The notes under the pieces are model-generated. The model did no database searches, had not been told where the DNA came from, and was given only the letters and a program-made list of their open reading frames with translations. A program made the translations under genes and the position numbers. This document shows, one piece after another, positions 40,091-50,441 of a DNA stretch of 64,000 nucleotides; position 1 is the stretch's first letter; each line of letters starts with the position of its first letter. Origin of the DNA: Vibrio metoecus (GTDB lineage Bacteria; Pseudomonadota; Gammaproteobacteria; Enterobacterales; Vibrionaceae). Location of the stretch: the NCBI RefSeq assembly GCF_000696385.1, contig NZ_JJMN01000046.1, positions 62,001 to 126,000 on the forward strand, read 5' to 3'.

Positions 40091-42316
40091 CTAGTTCAAA
40101 TCAAATTGAACACCTTTGACTAACCAGTCATCAGCCCAGATCTTCAGTTGGGTGATTTTGGCTGCCGCAGGCAAATCAAACCGATCTTCGTGAGCGTTAC
40201 TCACATAAGCAGTTGAACCTACGGTCTGTTGGCGTCCATCTTGATAGTTGAACGTTAGGGCAACCAGTTGCTGACCTCCGTATTGAAAATCACCAGAGGT
40301 TGCAACGATGGAGGTCACACCAGACAGATCCACCGAGGTTAAGCTGCCACCTTGACCGCCAATCAATTGATCCGGCGTTGAGCCTAACGCATCAATGGCG
40401 GCACCCGCTCGAACATATAATCGGCTCTCTTGCCCGATAGACTGTTGGTTTATTGTCCCTTGAGTAAACCCAAGCACAGGTGAGCTTTCCTGTACATTAA
40501 ACACATCCGTGTAGGCGGTGATGGTACGTAAGCTAACCGCATTGCTGCTGCTTGAATAAAGCCCTAGCTCACCGGTTTGTTTATCGTGTCCTAGCACTTC
40601 ACCACTGTATACGTTACCCAGTTCATCGGTACCTTCACGCCACTCCCAACGTTGCGTTAAGTTTTGGCTACAAGCTTGTAGAGAATCTAACCCTGCGCCA
40701 TCAAGACAGAGCTTGGTATTACTCGCACTGACATAACGGCCAAGCTGATCATAGATGAACGACTGAGCGGCACGTTGGTTATCACACGTATTGGCCGTCA
40801 AACGACCTTGCTCACCCACTTCAATACAACGGTTATTGAAACTGGCTAACTGTAGATTCACCGGACGCCCCCCAGTAAATACAGGGTGATCCCAGTCTAC
40901 GGTGAAGCTTGCTGATTTGGTAACACGGCGACGAGGTGTATCCTCAAAACCGTGATACGACTGATGTGCGCCAAAGACGTAATAGTGTTTATAAGCACCG
41001 TTATAGATAGGACGGAGGTTGACCGAAGAATCAATCACAAAATCCGTACTGCCAGTTTCCGTCGGTGACGCTTTATAAATCACATCCATTTTCGGAACAA
41101 AGCTTGCGTAACTCAGTGGGCTGATGCGATTGACATCCACCGGATAGGTGTTCACCCATAACGCATCGGTAGAACGATTGAGCAAAGATTCTGCCGTCGC
41201 GTACTGTTGGCGGTTCCAAGTAAAGCTGACATTTTGTGCGTTTTTCGCATTCCGTTCGATGCGGTAATCTTGCGTGTTGTAAGTTAACCAACGGCTTTGC
41301 GTGTAGCTGGCTTTCGCTTCCAGTTTGGCTTTAGGGCCATTTTTATCCACTTCTACACCACCAGAAACACCGAGTTCGAAGCCGGATACTTCTTTACGCT
41401 CAAAATTGGCGTTTACGTTTGTCACAGGGAAGGTTTTTAAGATCTGCGCTTTGCTGTTCGACGCGTTAAAAGCAAAACGGTAATCCTGCGCGATTGCATC
41501 GGTTGACCATTCACGGAAATAGGCATCTAGGGTGACATAATCGGCCCCAAATTGGCGATAACCAAGCTGATCATTGAGATGGATCCCTGCCCCCGTGCTA
41601 TCGTCATCCAAACTAATGCGCACGATTTTGGCATCCGGTGTCGCTGAACCCACAATTCCGTATTGCAATGAACGCTCTAGGTTTACTCTATAAATCAGAG
41701 AAATATTGGCATCTTTACAAAATGGGCGGCTGCCCTTTTCATTTTTCCATAACCAAGAATTACTGAACGTACATTCTTCATCACTGATAGCACGGTTTAC
41801 GTTGATGTAAAAAGCCACATGCGGCAAGGTGTTGGTTTCACTGTTGGCCGGCGCAGAGCTAACAAACCCTGCTCTGGCGAGCAAGCGAGCTGTACGTGGC
41901 GCATCAAGCAGTTGTGGATCAATCTCTTCTGCACGGTCAAACGGCGTAAACAGCAGCTCGCCTTTATGTTCGGTGATTGCAATGAAAGCATTGGCAAAAC
42001 CCACACCATAAGCCTTTCTAAACTTCGCCTGCATTGCTGATTGTTGTTCTGGATCGCTAATCTGATTGAAGTCGATCAAAACGCGAAATTGTTGGTTAAT
42101 CACCTGATCACGCAATTCTGCTAACGTGGGTAACGAGCTGTCTTCTGCTTGCCACTCAGCAGCATTGTAATATTTTACTGCCTGACTATTCGCAACTTGG
42201 CTAATAATATCAACAGCTTCACCACTAGGTTCGTTGATATTCGCCAACAGGGTTGGACTGGATATTGCGCTGCATATCGTTAATATCGCGACTGCACAAC
42301 GATTGAGTTTTGGCAT
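40091..42316 (-). CDS. hlyA: Vibrio cholerae cytolysin (El Tor haemolysin)
   Basis: 741 residues from ATG 42316; the frame to 42373 only extends it. Signal peptide (RCAVAILTICSAISSPTLLA), pro-domain to about 157, the pore-forming core, a ricin-type beta-trefoil (VNLQLASFNNRCIEVGEQGR to NLTQRWEWREG) and a C-terminal beta-prism lectin ending WADDWLVKGVQFDLN. Length equals the full El Tor-type toxin with no internal break, so it should be active after proteolysis of the pro-domain. It forms heptameric anion-permeable pores in host cells. Confidence 0.96.
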   Translation of the reverse strand: MPKLNRCAVAILTICSAISSPTLLANINEPSGEAVDIISQVANSQAVKYYNAAEWQAEDSSLPTLAELRDQVINQQFRVLIDFNQISDPEQQSAMQAKFRKAYGVGFANAFIAITEHKGELLFTPFDRAEEIDPQLLDAPRTARLLARAGFVSSAPANSETNTLPHVAFYINVNRAISDEECTFSNSWLWKNEKGSRPFCKDANISLIYRVNLERSLQYGIVGSATPDAKIVRISLDDDSTGAGIHLNDQLGYRQFGADYVTLDAYFREWSTDAIAQDYRFAFNASNSKAQILKTFPVTNVNANFERKEVSGFELGVSGGVEVDKNGPKAKLEAKASYTQSRWLTYNTQDYRIERNAKNAQNVSFTWNRQQYATAESLLNRSTDALWVNTYPVDVNRISPLSYASFVPKMDVIYKASPTETGSTDFVIDSSVNLRPIYNGAYKHYYVFGAHQSYHGFEDTPRRRVTKSASFTVDWDHPVFTGGRPVNLQLASFNNRCIEVGEQGRLTANTCDNQRAAQSFIYDQLGRYVSASNTKLCLDGAGLDSLQACSQNLTQRWEWREGTDELGNVYSGEVLGHDKQTGELGLYSSSSNAVSLRTITAYTDVFNVQESSPVLGFTQGTINQQSIGQESRLYVRAGAAIDALGSTPDQLIGGQGGSLTSVDLSGVTSIVATSGDFQYGGQQLVALTFNYQDGRQQTVGSTAYVSNAHEDRFDLPAAAKITQLKIWADDWLVKGVQFDLN

Positions 42317-43079
42317 ATAAACCTCACTGACTCTGTTATTTTTAGTGTTATTACAAGAGAGATTTTCAAACAAAGTGATTTATATTCAAACTACTGAAAA
42401 TCCAGTGGTAAACCATTTTATTCAAATAAACAGGCATCCCGTACCTATCGTTAATTTTCTGAGTAAAATTGAGAATACTCGTGTGCTTTCAAGTAATCAG
42501 AACATACCCATTTTGATTGTGTCTCATGGGGTACCCTCGTCATCCTTGATGTGTTGCATGTGCCGATAGTGCTAGGTAGCTGACTGCAGTTCCATTGAAC
42601 AGTGACAATCGAAAATATATCTTCCCAAGATATTTTTCATATATCTCTTGCCTCTGCATACTCAACGAAATATCACCAATATTTCTAAATGTAAAATGCC
42701 ACAAAATAAAAAAGTCACAGCAGATCACAAATTTCAAACAAGAAAACTTTTTATTTATTGTAAAATAATCACATCCTAAAACAACCCTTGCTAATATTTT
42801 TGTTATTGATAAACCCTAATTAAATTTGAACTAAATTAGGCTGAGTTAATTTATACATTTAGAGATGAAATATCATTTTTACTGTTATTTCAGTGCTCTA
42901 CTTCAGCATATTCTTCGCAACAAAATCTATTGATGCTTTAGTAAACAACAGTTGATCTTACTTCCAAGCTAGAGCTACGACCGCCCAGTTTTCATTGACC
43001 CGATGAATGTCTCATTCACAATACAAACAGATCTGACCAGATCGTCAATCTGTCTATTCAACCGATAAGAAGATAAACA
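42317..43079. promoter_or_regulatory. Long divergent region between hlyA and tlh
   Basis: 763 AT-rich bases without a credible gene. It should hold promoters for both toxin genes. HlyU, Fur and HapR are known to act at hlyA, but I cannot mark exact sites by eye. Confidence 0.5.
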
Positions 43080-44342
43080 ATGAAAACAGCGCTCTTCACC
43101 TTAATCGCTGGTTTAACCAGCCTCTCGGCCTCCGCCGCAACGGAACCGTGGACAAAAACTGAAATGCCACTGATGAGCCGTGCTCAAGTGGAACAGGTTC
43201 AAGGCAAGCAAACTTACACTTATGTACGGTGTTGGTATCGTCCTGCCGCAACGCATGATGACCCATACACCACTTGGGAGTGGGCAAAAAATAAAAATGG
43301 GAGTGACTACACAATCAACGGCTATTGGTGGTCAAGCATCAGCCATAAAAACATGTTTTATACCGATGTTCAGCCAGACACCATCAAGCAGCGTTGCTAT
43401 GAAACGCTTGGTGTCACGCATGAAACTGCCGATGTGACCTATTTTGCCGCAGATACGCGGCTCTCATACAACCACACCATCTGGAGCAATGACTCTTCAG
43501 CTCAACCACACAAGATAAATAAGGTGAGTCGTTCTTTTGGTGATAGCCTTTCCGATACGGGCAACATTTTTAATGCTTCACAATGGCGTTTCCCAAATCC
43601 CTCATCGTGGTTTCTGGGCCATTTTTCAAACGGTTTTGTCTGGACGGAATATTTGGCGCAAGGGTTAAACATCCCCATTTATTAACTGGGCGTGTTGGTA
43701 GGGGCCGCGGGACGTAACCAATACATCGCTCTGACCGGGGTTTACGAACAAGTCAGTTCATACCTGACATACATGCAGCTGGCGAAGCATTACCAACCGG
43801 AAAACAGTTTGTTTACTTTGGAATTTGGCTTGAATGACTTTATGAACTACAACCGCTCACTCGCTGACGTTAAAGCCGATTACAGTTCTGCGTTGATTCG
43901 CTTGGTCGATGCGGGAGCCGAAAACATTGTTTTGCTCACGTTGCCAGACGCAACTCGTGCGCCACAGTTTCAATATTCAACTCAAGAGCAGATTGAAACG
44001 GTGCGCAGCAAAATTAAGGGGATGAACGCGTTTATCCGCGAGCAAGCCCGTTACTACCAAATGCAGGGGATTCGTATTGCCCTGTTTGATGCATACGCGT
44101 TGTTCGAAAGCATGACCAGTGACCCTCAATACCATGGTTTTGTGAATGCAAGTTCACCGTGCTTGGATATTCGACGCAGCTCAGCAGCTGACTATTTACT
44201 CACCCATTCACTTTCCGCTGAGTGTGCAGCCCAAGGCTCCGATCGCTTCGTGTTTTGGGAAGTCACCCATCCCACTACGGCAACACACCGCTATATTGCG
44301 CAGCTAATTCTTGCCACTCAAATGGCGGCATTTCCTCTCTAA
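43080..44342 (+). pseudogene. tlh: Thermolabile haemolysin/lecithinase, interrupted by an in-frame stop as sequenced
   Basis: The protein has a signal peptide (ALFTLIAGLTSLSASAA), the SGNH nucleophile motif SFGDSLSDTGNIF, an N-block EFGLNDFMNY, and the His block FVFWEVTHPTTATHRY. A TAA at 43683 interrupts it. Around the stop the text reads IPIY, stop, LGVLVGAAG, where related lecithinases read PLYNWAVGGAAG. Removing three bases between 43683 and 43704 restores that motif and the frame, giving 419 residues. The SGNH block II glycine is therefore lost as sequenced. TLH-type enzymes are secreted phospholipases A2/lysophospholipases. The acidic residue before the catalytic His is Glu here rather than the Asp of V. 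parahaemolyticus TLH. Confidence 0.82.
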
Positions 44343-44454
44343 GAATGGCACGCAATGAGGATAGGTTCGCCTATCCTCATTTTTGCGACACCTCTGACTT
44401 TGCTTTCTGACTCATCTCTTCGTAGCCTTACAAAAAGGGCAGAGGGTGAACGTG

Positions 44455-45530
44455 ATGAAAAAACCAAATCAAACTTCTGCTTTTACTGGTTCAGAGCTAT
44501 TGAATATCTACTATCAGCGTCGGGTGTCGATCTTCATCGCCTCGATTTCCAGTTTGGTTTTTTTCCTTTAGCAATAAAAAATCTGATGATTAATCAGATC
44601 GTTTTAGGCGGTTTGATCATCGTTTTTCAATGCACGTTGTTGTTTGAAATCTCCGCCATCTATCATCAGACAAAAACGCCATGGGGATTTCGGCTCCCCC
44701 TCTCTTTGGTGGTCATCATCGTAGTGATGGCGATCCACCTATTTGGCACACTGGCGAGTTACTGGCTTTTTTCCGGTGATCATTTCGATTTGCTTTTTTT
44801 ACACCCGCCCAAAGACAACTTACTGACCATTTTCATCATTATTCCATCGAGCATATGGGTTTTGATTCCTCATCAAACCACGGAAGTCACTTTGCGCTTT
44901 AGCCTTGCGATCAGCGCCTGTGCCGCCATCATGTATGTGGTTGTGGATGCCATTCGTAAGCTGCACACAGAGTTATTCTATCTATCAACTCGTGATGCAT
45001 TGACTGGCAGCCTGAATCGCCACCAGCTTGAGAGTTTTTTGCGTAAAAACATTCAACTCTGCCAGATGGGTAATCAATATTCGGTTATTGCCGTCATCGA
45101 TATTGATCATTTCAAAACGATTAATGACCTATACGGCCATGACACTGGTGATAAGGTCATCACGCAACTGGTCGAGATGATTAACACTCACAGTCGTGAA
45201 TTAGACTTGCTTTTTCGATTAGGCGGCGATGAGTTTTTGCTGCTGTTTGAAAACACCAGATTGAATGAAGCCATGATGGTCGTCAGCCATATTGGGTGCC
45301 GAATTCAACAGGCGCACTACCCTAAACATGCCGAAGTCACCATCAGTGCTGGGTTAGCCGAAGTGCTGCGCACCGATACTCCGGAACAGTGGTTTAAACG
45401 GGCGGACCTTTCGCTCTATCATTCGAAAAAAATGGGAAAAAACCGAGTCTGTTCTGAGGAGAACCAAGTGATTGAGCTCAATAGCATACAGTGTGACTCG
45501 CTGCTGAACTCAACCCATGGTCATCGTTGA
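44455..45530 (+). CDS. Membrane GGDEF diguanylate cyclase, frameshifted as sequenced
   Basis: ATG 44455 (GAGG upstream) opens a sensible N-terminus, MKKPNQTSAFTGSELLNIYY and IASISSLVF, which meets a stop at 44568. The downstream frame resumes with LAIKNLMINQIVLGG. Two extra T residues in the T-runs at 44557-44569 account for it and give 357 residues. Several membrane helices are followed by a GGDEF domain: RLGGDEFLLLF active site, with an RELD inhibitory site five residues before it. So it should make c-di-GMP under product inhibition. It sits 112 bp after tlh; the 3' end overlaps a convergent gene by 10 bp. Confidence 0.85.
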
Positions 45531-45793
45531 GCCATCATCACCATTTGCACGAGTTGTGGCACTACAATCCCTAAACAGAATAAAGCCCCTTGCCATTTGG
45601 GAAGTTTAATCGCCAGTATCGCCGGAGCCATAAAATACAGGATCACCAATACCGGTAACGCATTGATGTGCTCGAAACCAACCAACGCAAGCGTTAGCAA
45701 CACCGCACCCATCGTGAGTTGATGAGGTAATTTCAATTTATAACCAAGCAACCCAATAAAAAGCAACGCAGCAAACAATAACACCATGTCCAT
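45521..45793 (-). CDS. Small membrane protein of unknown function
   Basis: A 90-residue, very hydrophobic protein with about three membrane helices. ATG 45793 follows a strong GGAGGTGG. No family recognised. Its 3' end overlaps that of the GGDEF gene on the other strand. Confidence 0.7.
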   Translation of the reverse strand: MDMVLLFAALLFIGLLGYKLKLPHQLTMGAVLLTLALVGFEHINALPVLVILYFMAPAILAIKLPKWQGALFCLGIVVPQLVQMVMMAQR

Positions 45794-46055
45794 AACCACC
45801 TCCACAAAGTGATATTAATTCTCATTTACCACAATAATAGTCTGCTCTTGTTCTAGATTCAAGTTGTAAAACAAAGACAACACAACCATTAGAAAAAATA
45901 AATACCAATCTATAGATATTTATCGTGAACAGAAAAGCAAGAATCGATTGATAGATAAGGGATACAGCAATACTATCTCGCGCCGAGAGCAATGCTCTCT
46001 CACGAATTTTCATTAGCTGATTTTAATAAGATATTGTTTGTATCTGGAGATAACG

Positions 46056-47261
46056 ATGTCTGCCTCGCTTTCTGTCGCAAAACTGACCTTTTTTATCGCT
46101 ATTCTGGCTGCTGTCGGTCAAGCAACCCAAACCATGTACGTGCCTTCGATTGGGTATATGGCACAAGAATTTTTAGTTTCACCGGCTGCACTACAAGCGG
46201 TGATGGCTTGCTATCTTATTCCTTATGGCTTATCGCAATTCGTTTACGGTACGCTGTCGGATCGAATTGGTCGTAAACCTATCATCATTGCAGGGTTGAT
46301 CATTTATGTACTCGGTTCACTGATTGCCCTTTTTGCACATCAGTATTCTTGGTTTTTGATTGGTAGCTTTGTGCAAGGCCTCGGGATTGGTTGTGGCGGT
46401 GCGATGTCCCGCACACTCTCTCGTGACTGCTTTGACGGAGCTGAATTACATAAAGTGAACAGCTTAATCAGCATGTGCCTAATTTTCTCACCTTTGGTGG
46501 CACCAGTCTTAGGCGGCTACTTAACGGAAAGTTTTGGCTGGCGTTCAAGCTATTTATTCTTGTCTCTGTTTGCGATTGCGGTCGTGATTACCATGATGAC
46601 CAGCATGGTAGAAACACTACCTGCGGCTGCGCGTAAGAAAGAGCCAGTATTGCGCAGCTATCACTATGTGTTGTCCGATCGCCGCTTCCAAGGTTACTTA
46701 ATTTGCCTTGTTGCCACTTTTGCAGGTCTTGCCGTTTTTGAGGCCGCTGCCGGCGTGTTACTCGGTGGTGTACTGGGTTTGCCTGCAACCACAGTGAGTT
46801 TGCTGTTTGTATTGCCCATCCCCGGCTATTTAGCAGGCGCGTGGCTTTCTAACTTAATTGCTCGCCACTGGCGTGAAAAAGCCGCCATGCGCGTTGGTTT
46901 GATCGCAATCCTCACCGGCTCTCTGGTGATTATGTTGCCCGGCCTACTTGGCCTGACCACCGCATGGTCCTTAATTGGGGGCGCTACCATTTACTTCCTT
47001 GGTGCTGGCATTTTATTCCCAGCCGCAACCACAGGTGCACTCTCACCTTTCCCTTATCATGCAGGGACTGGTGGTGCAATCTTAGGTGGCATGCAAAACC
47101 TAGGCGCGGGGCTCGCAACACTGTTTGCCGCGATGTTCCCAGCGTCAGATCAACTGCCACTCGGCACCATCATGTTACTGATGTCGGTCGTGGCACTGTG
47201 GGGGCTAAAACGCGTTTACACCAAACAGCCGCCTTCAGATGAAATGCCTATCGCCATCTAA
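46056..47261 (+). CDS. emrD3: MFS multidrug efflux pump EmrD-3
   Basis: A 401-residue major facilitator with 12 membrane helices. The cytoplasmic loop motif GTLSDRIGRKPIII (motif A) and the antiporter stretch GLGIGCGGAMSRTLSRD place it in the DHA1 (Bcr/EmrD) drug-proton antiporters. ATG 46056 has GGAGAT upstream; the frame to 46038 is an extension. V. cholerae EmrD-3 exports several lipophilic drugs and dyes. Confidence 0.88.
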   Translation: MSASLSVAKLTFFIAILAAVGQATQTMYVPSIGYMAQEFLVSPAALQAVMACYLIPYGLSQFVYGTLSDRIGRKPIIIAGLIIYVLGSLIALFAHQYSWFLIGSFVQGLGIGCGGAMSRTLSRDCFDGAELHKVNSLISMCLIFSPLVAPVLGGYLTESFGWRSSYLFLSLFAIAVVITMMTSMVETLPAAARKKEPVLRSYHYVLSDRRFQGYLICLVATFAGLAVFEAAAGVLLGGVLGLPATTVSLLFVLPIPGYLAGAWLSNLIARHWREKAAMRVGLIAILTGSLVIMLPGLLGLTTAWSLIGGATIYFLGAGILFPAATTGALSPFPYHAGTGGAILGGMQNLGAGLATLFAAMFPASDQLPLGTIMLLMSVVALWGLKRVYTKQPPSDEMPIAI

Positions 47262-47415
47262 AGAGAGAAAATTCTCACAGTTCCGCGAATATACCGGATG
47301 AGATCAATTTCGCTGCAGAAATGGGGAAATTAAATCTTGTCGTCACCTGAAAAGGCAGTAATATACGTTGCGTGTCACAGTTTTTGAGTGAATCACTCAA
47401 AGTGGTACACGTTCC

Positions 47416-47585
47416 TTTAAGTAGAGGCGCGCTGTTCATGAGTCGCCAGTCGTAGGTTGACCCCGATGATGACTGGTTAAAGGGTACAGCGCCGAAGTGA
47501 TCGTTGCGTCATCAACGTTCGCTGGGCCAGCATTGAACAAATGCCGGACTGCCATAGTTTGTTGTCTATGGAGCGCTACCTTGAA
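47416..47585 (+). ncRNA. Lysine riboswitch (L box)
   Basis: Core blocks are in order: GTAGAGGCGCG, GTCGTAGGTTGA, AAAGGGTACAGCGCCGAAGTG, GCTGGGCC, ACTGCCATAGT, TGTCTATGGAGCGCTACC. The first and last pair as P1 (GTAG..GCGC with GCGCTAC). It is followed by AGGATAA/TTATCCT (47585-47626) and a CACCT-GAAA-AGGTG hairpin (47640-47653) covering the likely ribosome binding site, so control is probably of translation start. Confidence 0.92.
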
Positions 47586-47664
47586 GGATAAGAAGTGTTA
47601 TTTCGCTGAAATGTGTTTTTTATCCTGCTGGTAGATCTCCACCTGAAAAGGTGATGTGAGATCC

Positions 47665-49245
47665 ATGAATTTAGCCGTTTATTCTGACTCGATTTACTCG
47701 GTCATCCCGCCGCTGCTCGCGGTGCTACTCGCGATTACGACCCGCCGAGTGTTACTCTCTTTAGGTGCTGGCATTGCCGCTGGCGCAGTCATGCTTAACC
47801 ATTTCTCTCCCCTGAGCACACTACAATACCTGTTAGGTAAGATCAGCGGCTTGTTCTGGTCAGACGGTGCGGCCAACAGCGATAACATCAACATGTTGGT
47901 GTTCATGCTACTGTTGGGTGGGTTGATCAGTTTAATGACCGCCTCAGGCGCAACACGCGCTTTTGCAGTATGGGCTGAACGTAAATGTAAAGATCGCCGC
48001 AGTGCAAAAGCGCTGACAGGGTTAATGGTATTTGCCTTTTTCATCGATGATTTTTTCCATAGCCTGTCTGTCGGCGCGATTTGCCGCCCAGTGACGGATC
48101 GCTTCCAAATCTCGCGTGCTAAACTCGCCTATTTGCTCGACTCTACCGCCGCGCCTGTCTGTGTGATTACACCGATTTCCTCTTGGGGTGCTTACATCAT
48201 CGCCCTGATTGGCGGAATTTTAGCCGCCCACGAAATGACAGAAATCAGTGCCATATCAGCCTTTGTACAGATGATCCCGATGAACCTGTACGCGGTATTT
48301 ACGCTGCTTATGGTGCTCGCGGTCATTTTCCTGCCGATGGATATCGGCCCGATGCGCCAACACGAAGCGTGGGCTCGTGAGGGAAAATTGTGGGATGAAA
48401 GCAAAGGCCGCCCCGCGGGCTTAGATATGGAAGGCGGAGAAACCGCACGCGGCACCATGATTGATATGGTTTTGCCCATCGCAGTGCTCACCATCACTAC
48501 CTTAATTTTCATGATCCAAACCGGCAACGCCGTATTAACCGCTAACGGTGAAGCTTTCTCTTTGATCGGCGCCTTAGAGAACACCAATGTGGCGCAATCA
48601 CTGGTTTATGCCGCACTGTGCAGCTTAGCGGTCTCGATTATTTTGTCACTGCGCTTAAAACTGTCTGCGCAAACTTGGTTATCCACAGCGCCAAAAGGCG
48701 TTATGGCCATGATGCCTGCAATCATCATTCTGCTGTTTGCTTGGACGATTGGCGGTGTGGTGCGCGATCTACAAACTGGCATTTACCTCGCTTCACTGAC
48801 GCAAGGTAACCTACCGGTTGAACTGCTGCCGGCTTTAGTGTTCGTACTCTCTTGTTTGATGGCGTTTGCCACAGGCACCAGTTGGGGTACTTTCGGTATC
48901 ATGCTGCCACTCGCAGGCGATATTGCTGCGGCTTCAGACATCAGCCTGATGTTGCCAACACTCTCTGCCGTATTAGCGGGCGCAGTGTTTGGTGATCATG
49001 CCTCACCAATTTCCAGTACCAGTATCCTTTCTGCGACTGGTGCGGGTAGCCACCATATTGATCACGTGGTGACTCAGCTTCCGTACGCCATCAGTGCCGC
49101 GATGGGTGCATTGCTCGGTTATCTCGCGATGGGCTTACTGCATTCCGTTTGGGCAGGTTTAGCGGCTAGCAGTGTGTGGTTTGTACTGTTCTGTGCCTTT
49201 AACCTACGCCAAAAACGTTGGCAACAGGAACCGGTTGAAGCCTAA
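47665..49245 (+). CDS. NhaC-family transporter under a lysine riboswitch (probable lysine importer)
   Basis: A 526-residue membrane protein with about 12 helices. FAFFIDDFFHSLSVGAICRP and FATGTSWGTFGIMLPLAGDI are typical of the NhaC superfamily. Annotation by family alone would be Na+/H+ antiporter. The lysine riboswitch upstream matches the LysW group, for which comparative genomics proposed lysine transport; I favour that. ATG 47665 chosen; AGGTG lies 11 bases upstream within a small hairpin. Confidence 0.85.
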   Translation: MNLAVYSDSIYSVIPPLLAVLLAITTRRVLLSLGAGIAAGAVMLNHFSPLSTLQYLLGKISGLFWSDGAANSDNINMLVFMLLLGGLISLMTASGATRAFAVWAERKCKDRRSAKALTGLMVFAFFIDDFFHSLSVGAICRPVTDRFQISRAKLAYLLDSTAAPVCVITPISSWGAYIIALIGGILAAHEMTEISAISAFVQMIPMNLYAVFTLLMVLAVIFLPMDIGPMRQHEAWAREGKLWDESKGRPAGLDMEGGETARGTMIDMVLPIAVLTITTLIFMIQTGNAVLTANGEAFSLIGALENTNVAQSLVYAALCSLAVSIILSLRLKLSAQTWLSTAPKGVMAMMPAIIILLFAWTIGGVVRDLQTGIYLASLTQGNLPVELLPALVFVLSCLMAFATGTSWGTFGIMLPLAGDIAAASDISLMLPTLSAVLAGAVFGDHASPISSTSILSATGAGSHHIDHVVTQLPYAISAAMGALLGYLAMGLLHSVWAGLAASSVWFVLFCAFNLRQKRWQQEPVEA

Positions 49246-49251
49246 TTTTTC

Positions 49252-49279
49252 ACACCGCCCACACGGGCGGTGTTTTTTT
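49252..49279 (+). terminator. Terminator of the lysine-riboswitch transporter
   Basis: ACACCGCCC, loop ACAC, GGGCGGTGT, then TTTTTTTC. Very strong. Confidence 0.93.
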
Positions 49280-49288
49280 CTGTCCTGA

Positions 49289-50265
49289 TCATTCCTTGAC
49301 TGGCCACCAGTCTTTCGGCGGCGTTAACCCCCAGCGCGCAAATTCTTCAGGCTGATAAATGCCTCGTCCTTGACGGTTGATCTGGATCGGAATGTATTTG
49401 GCGGGTTCTTGCTTATCTAAAATGCGGGTCACCAGTTCAGCCGCCATTTCACCTTGTTCTAATCCAAATAACACGACCCCACCCGCCGCCTTACCTTTGC
49501 CAACGGAGAAATCCCAAAAATCCAAAATAAAGGTAATCGTGAATGTTGATTGGTCCAACTGAGAATATTTTCCGCAGGAACATGACGCCCAGTGTCATCA
49601 ATGAGCGTCTGATATAAACCGACGACAATCGCGCCATACCCTTGTTGAGGTGCTTGCTCAATCGCATCGTGCCACTGCACCTCTTTTTCAATTGCTCGGA
49701 TCTCCACATCCAGCCCTAGATTTTTCTTAATCAGCGCATATTGACTTTGCATATACTCCAACGCAATTTTTGAAGTATTCCCCGAGTCAAACAAAACCAG
49801 TACGCGATGTTTATCTTGCGGTAATAAACGACCCATTTCTGCCATGTTTTTTACAAACAGTGGCTGCTCTAAAATGCCCGTCACTTGAGCAACTCCCGAA
49901 TACTCATCCAGCAACTCTCTTGGGTTTGAGTTAATGCCGAGAAACACTATCGAGATCGGTTCGTTGTACAGTTTGGGCAAAAGGTAATACAGTGCGTTGT
50001 CATCCCCAAGCACCACCAGCTTAGGTTTTAGCGCCTGATAGGTTTGAAAAGCCCGCTCAGCGGCTGCACTGTATTCTCGCACCGGGATCCGCTTAGTATT
50101 CATTTCAAAAAAGTGCAATTGGTGCGGCGGCTTTATCCCTTCTTTTAAACCTTGGATGTAGCTTGCATCCCAAGCATAACCCGAGTGATAACTTTGAATC
50201 ACCAGAACATCATCTGCCCATGCAGGCATGCAAAAGCACCAGATTAACCCTATCCACCAACGCAT
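49289..50265 (-). CDS. Periplasmic ABC_sub_bind-type binding protein, frameshifted as sequenced
   Basis: Signal peptide (WWIGLIWCFCMPAWA), then DVLVIQSYHSGYAWDASYIQ and a two-lobed fold (VLGDDNALYYLL, RVLVLFDSGNTS). The first frame fails after LPLF; the other frame continues DFSVGKGKAAGGVVLFGLEQ to the end. Removing two T residues between 49511 and 49527 gives LPLFGFWDFSVGKGKAAGG and 324 residues. No ABC permease or ATPase is near. It lies back to back with a sensor kinase and near an HD-GYP regulator, so it probably serves as their periplasmic sensor (inference). Confidence 0.75.
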
Positions 50266-50441
50266 ATTCTTTCCTCCCTAATGTCATGCAAGTGTAGCCT
50301 AGGCTCACCAAACTGCTTGCTTCAAAACACGTTGTGGCTATTAAGGTCTCATTTCGATCACACCGTTACTCACTAGCATGTCCTACATTCCATCGACTCC
50401 ATCTATACTCAATCACAAGGTTTCTAAAAGAATGCACAAGA

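Noticed and set aside
42345..42737. Short open frames in the hlyA-tlh gap
   Set aside because: Composition is non-coding (many Ile/Asn/Phe codons without structure), and no start has a ribosome site; more likely promoter DNA.
47665..49245. Na+/H+ antiporter annotation
   Set aside because: The family name fits, but the lysine riboswitch directly upstream makes lysine transport the better assignment.
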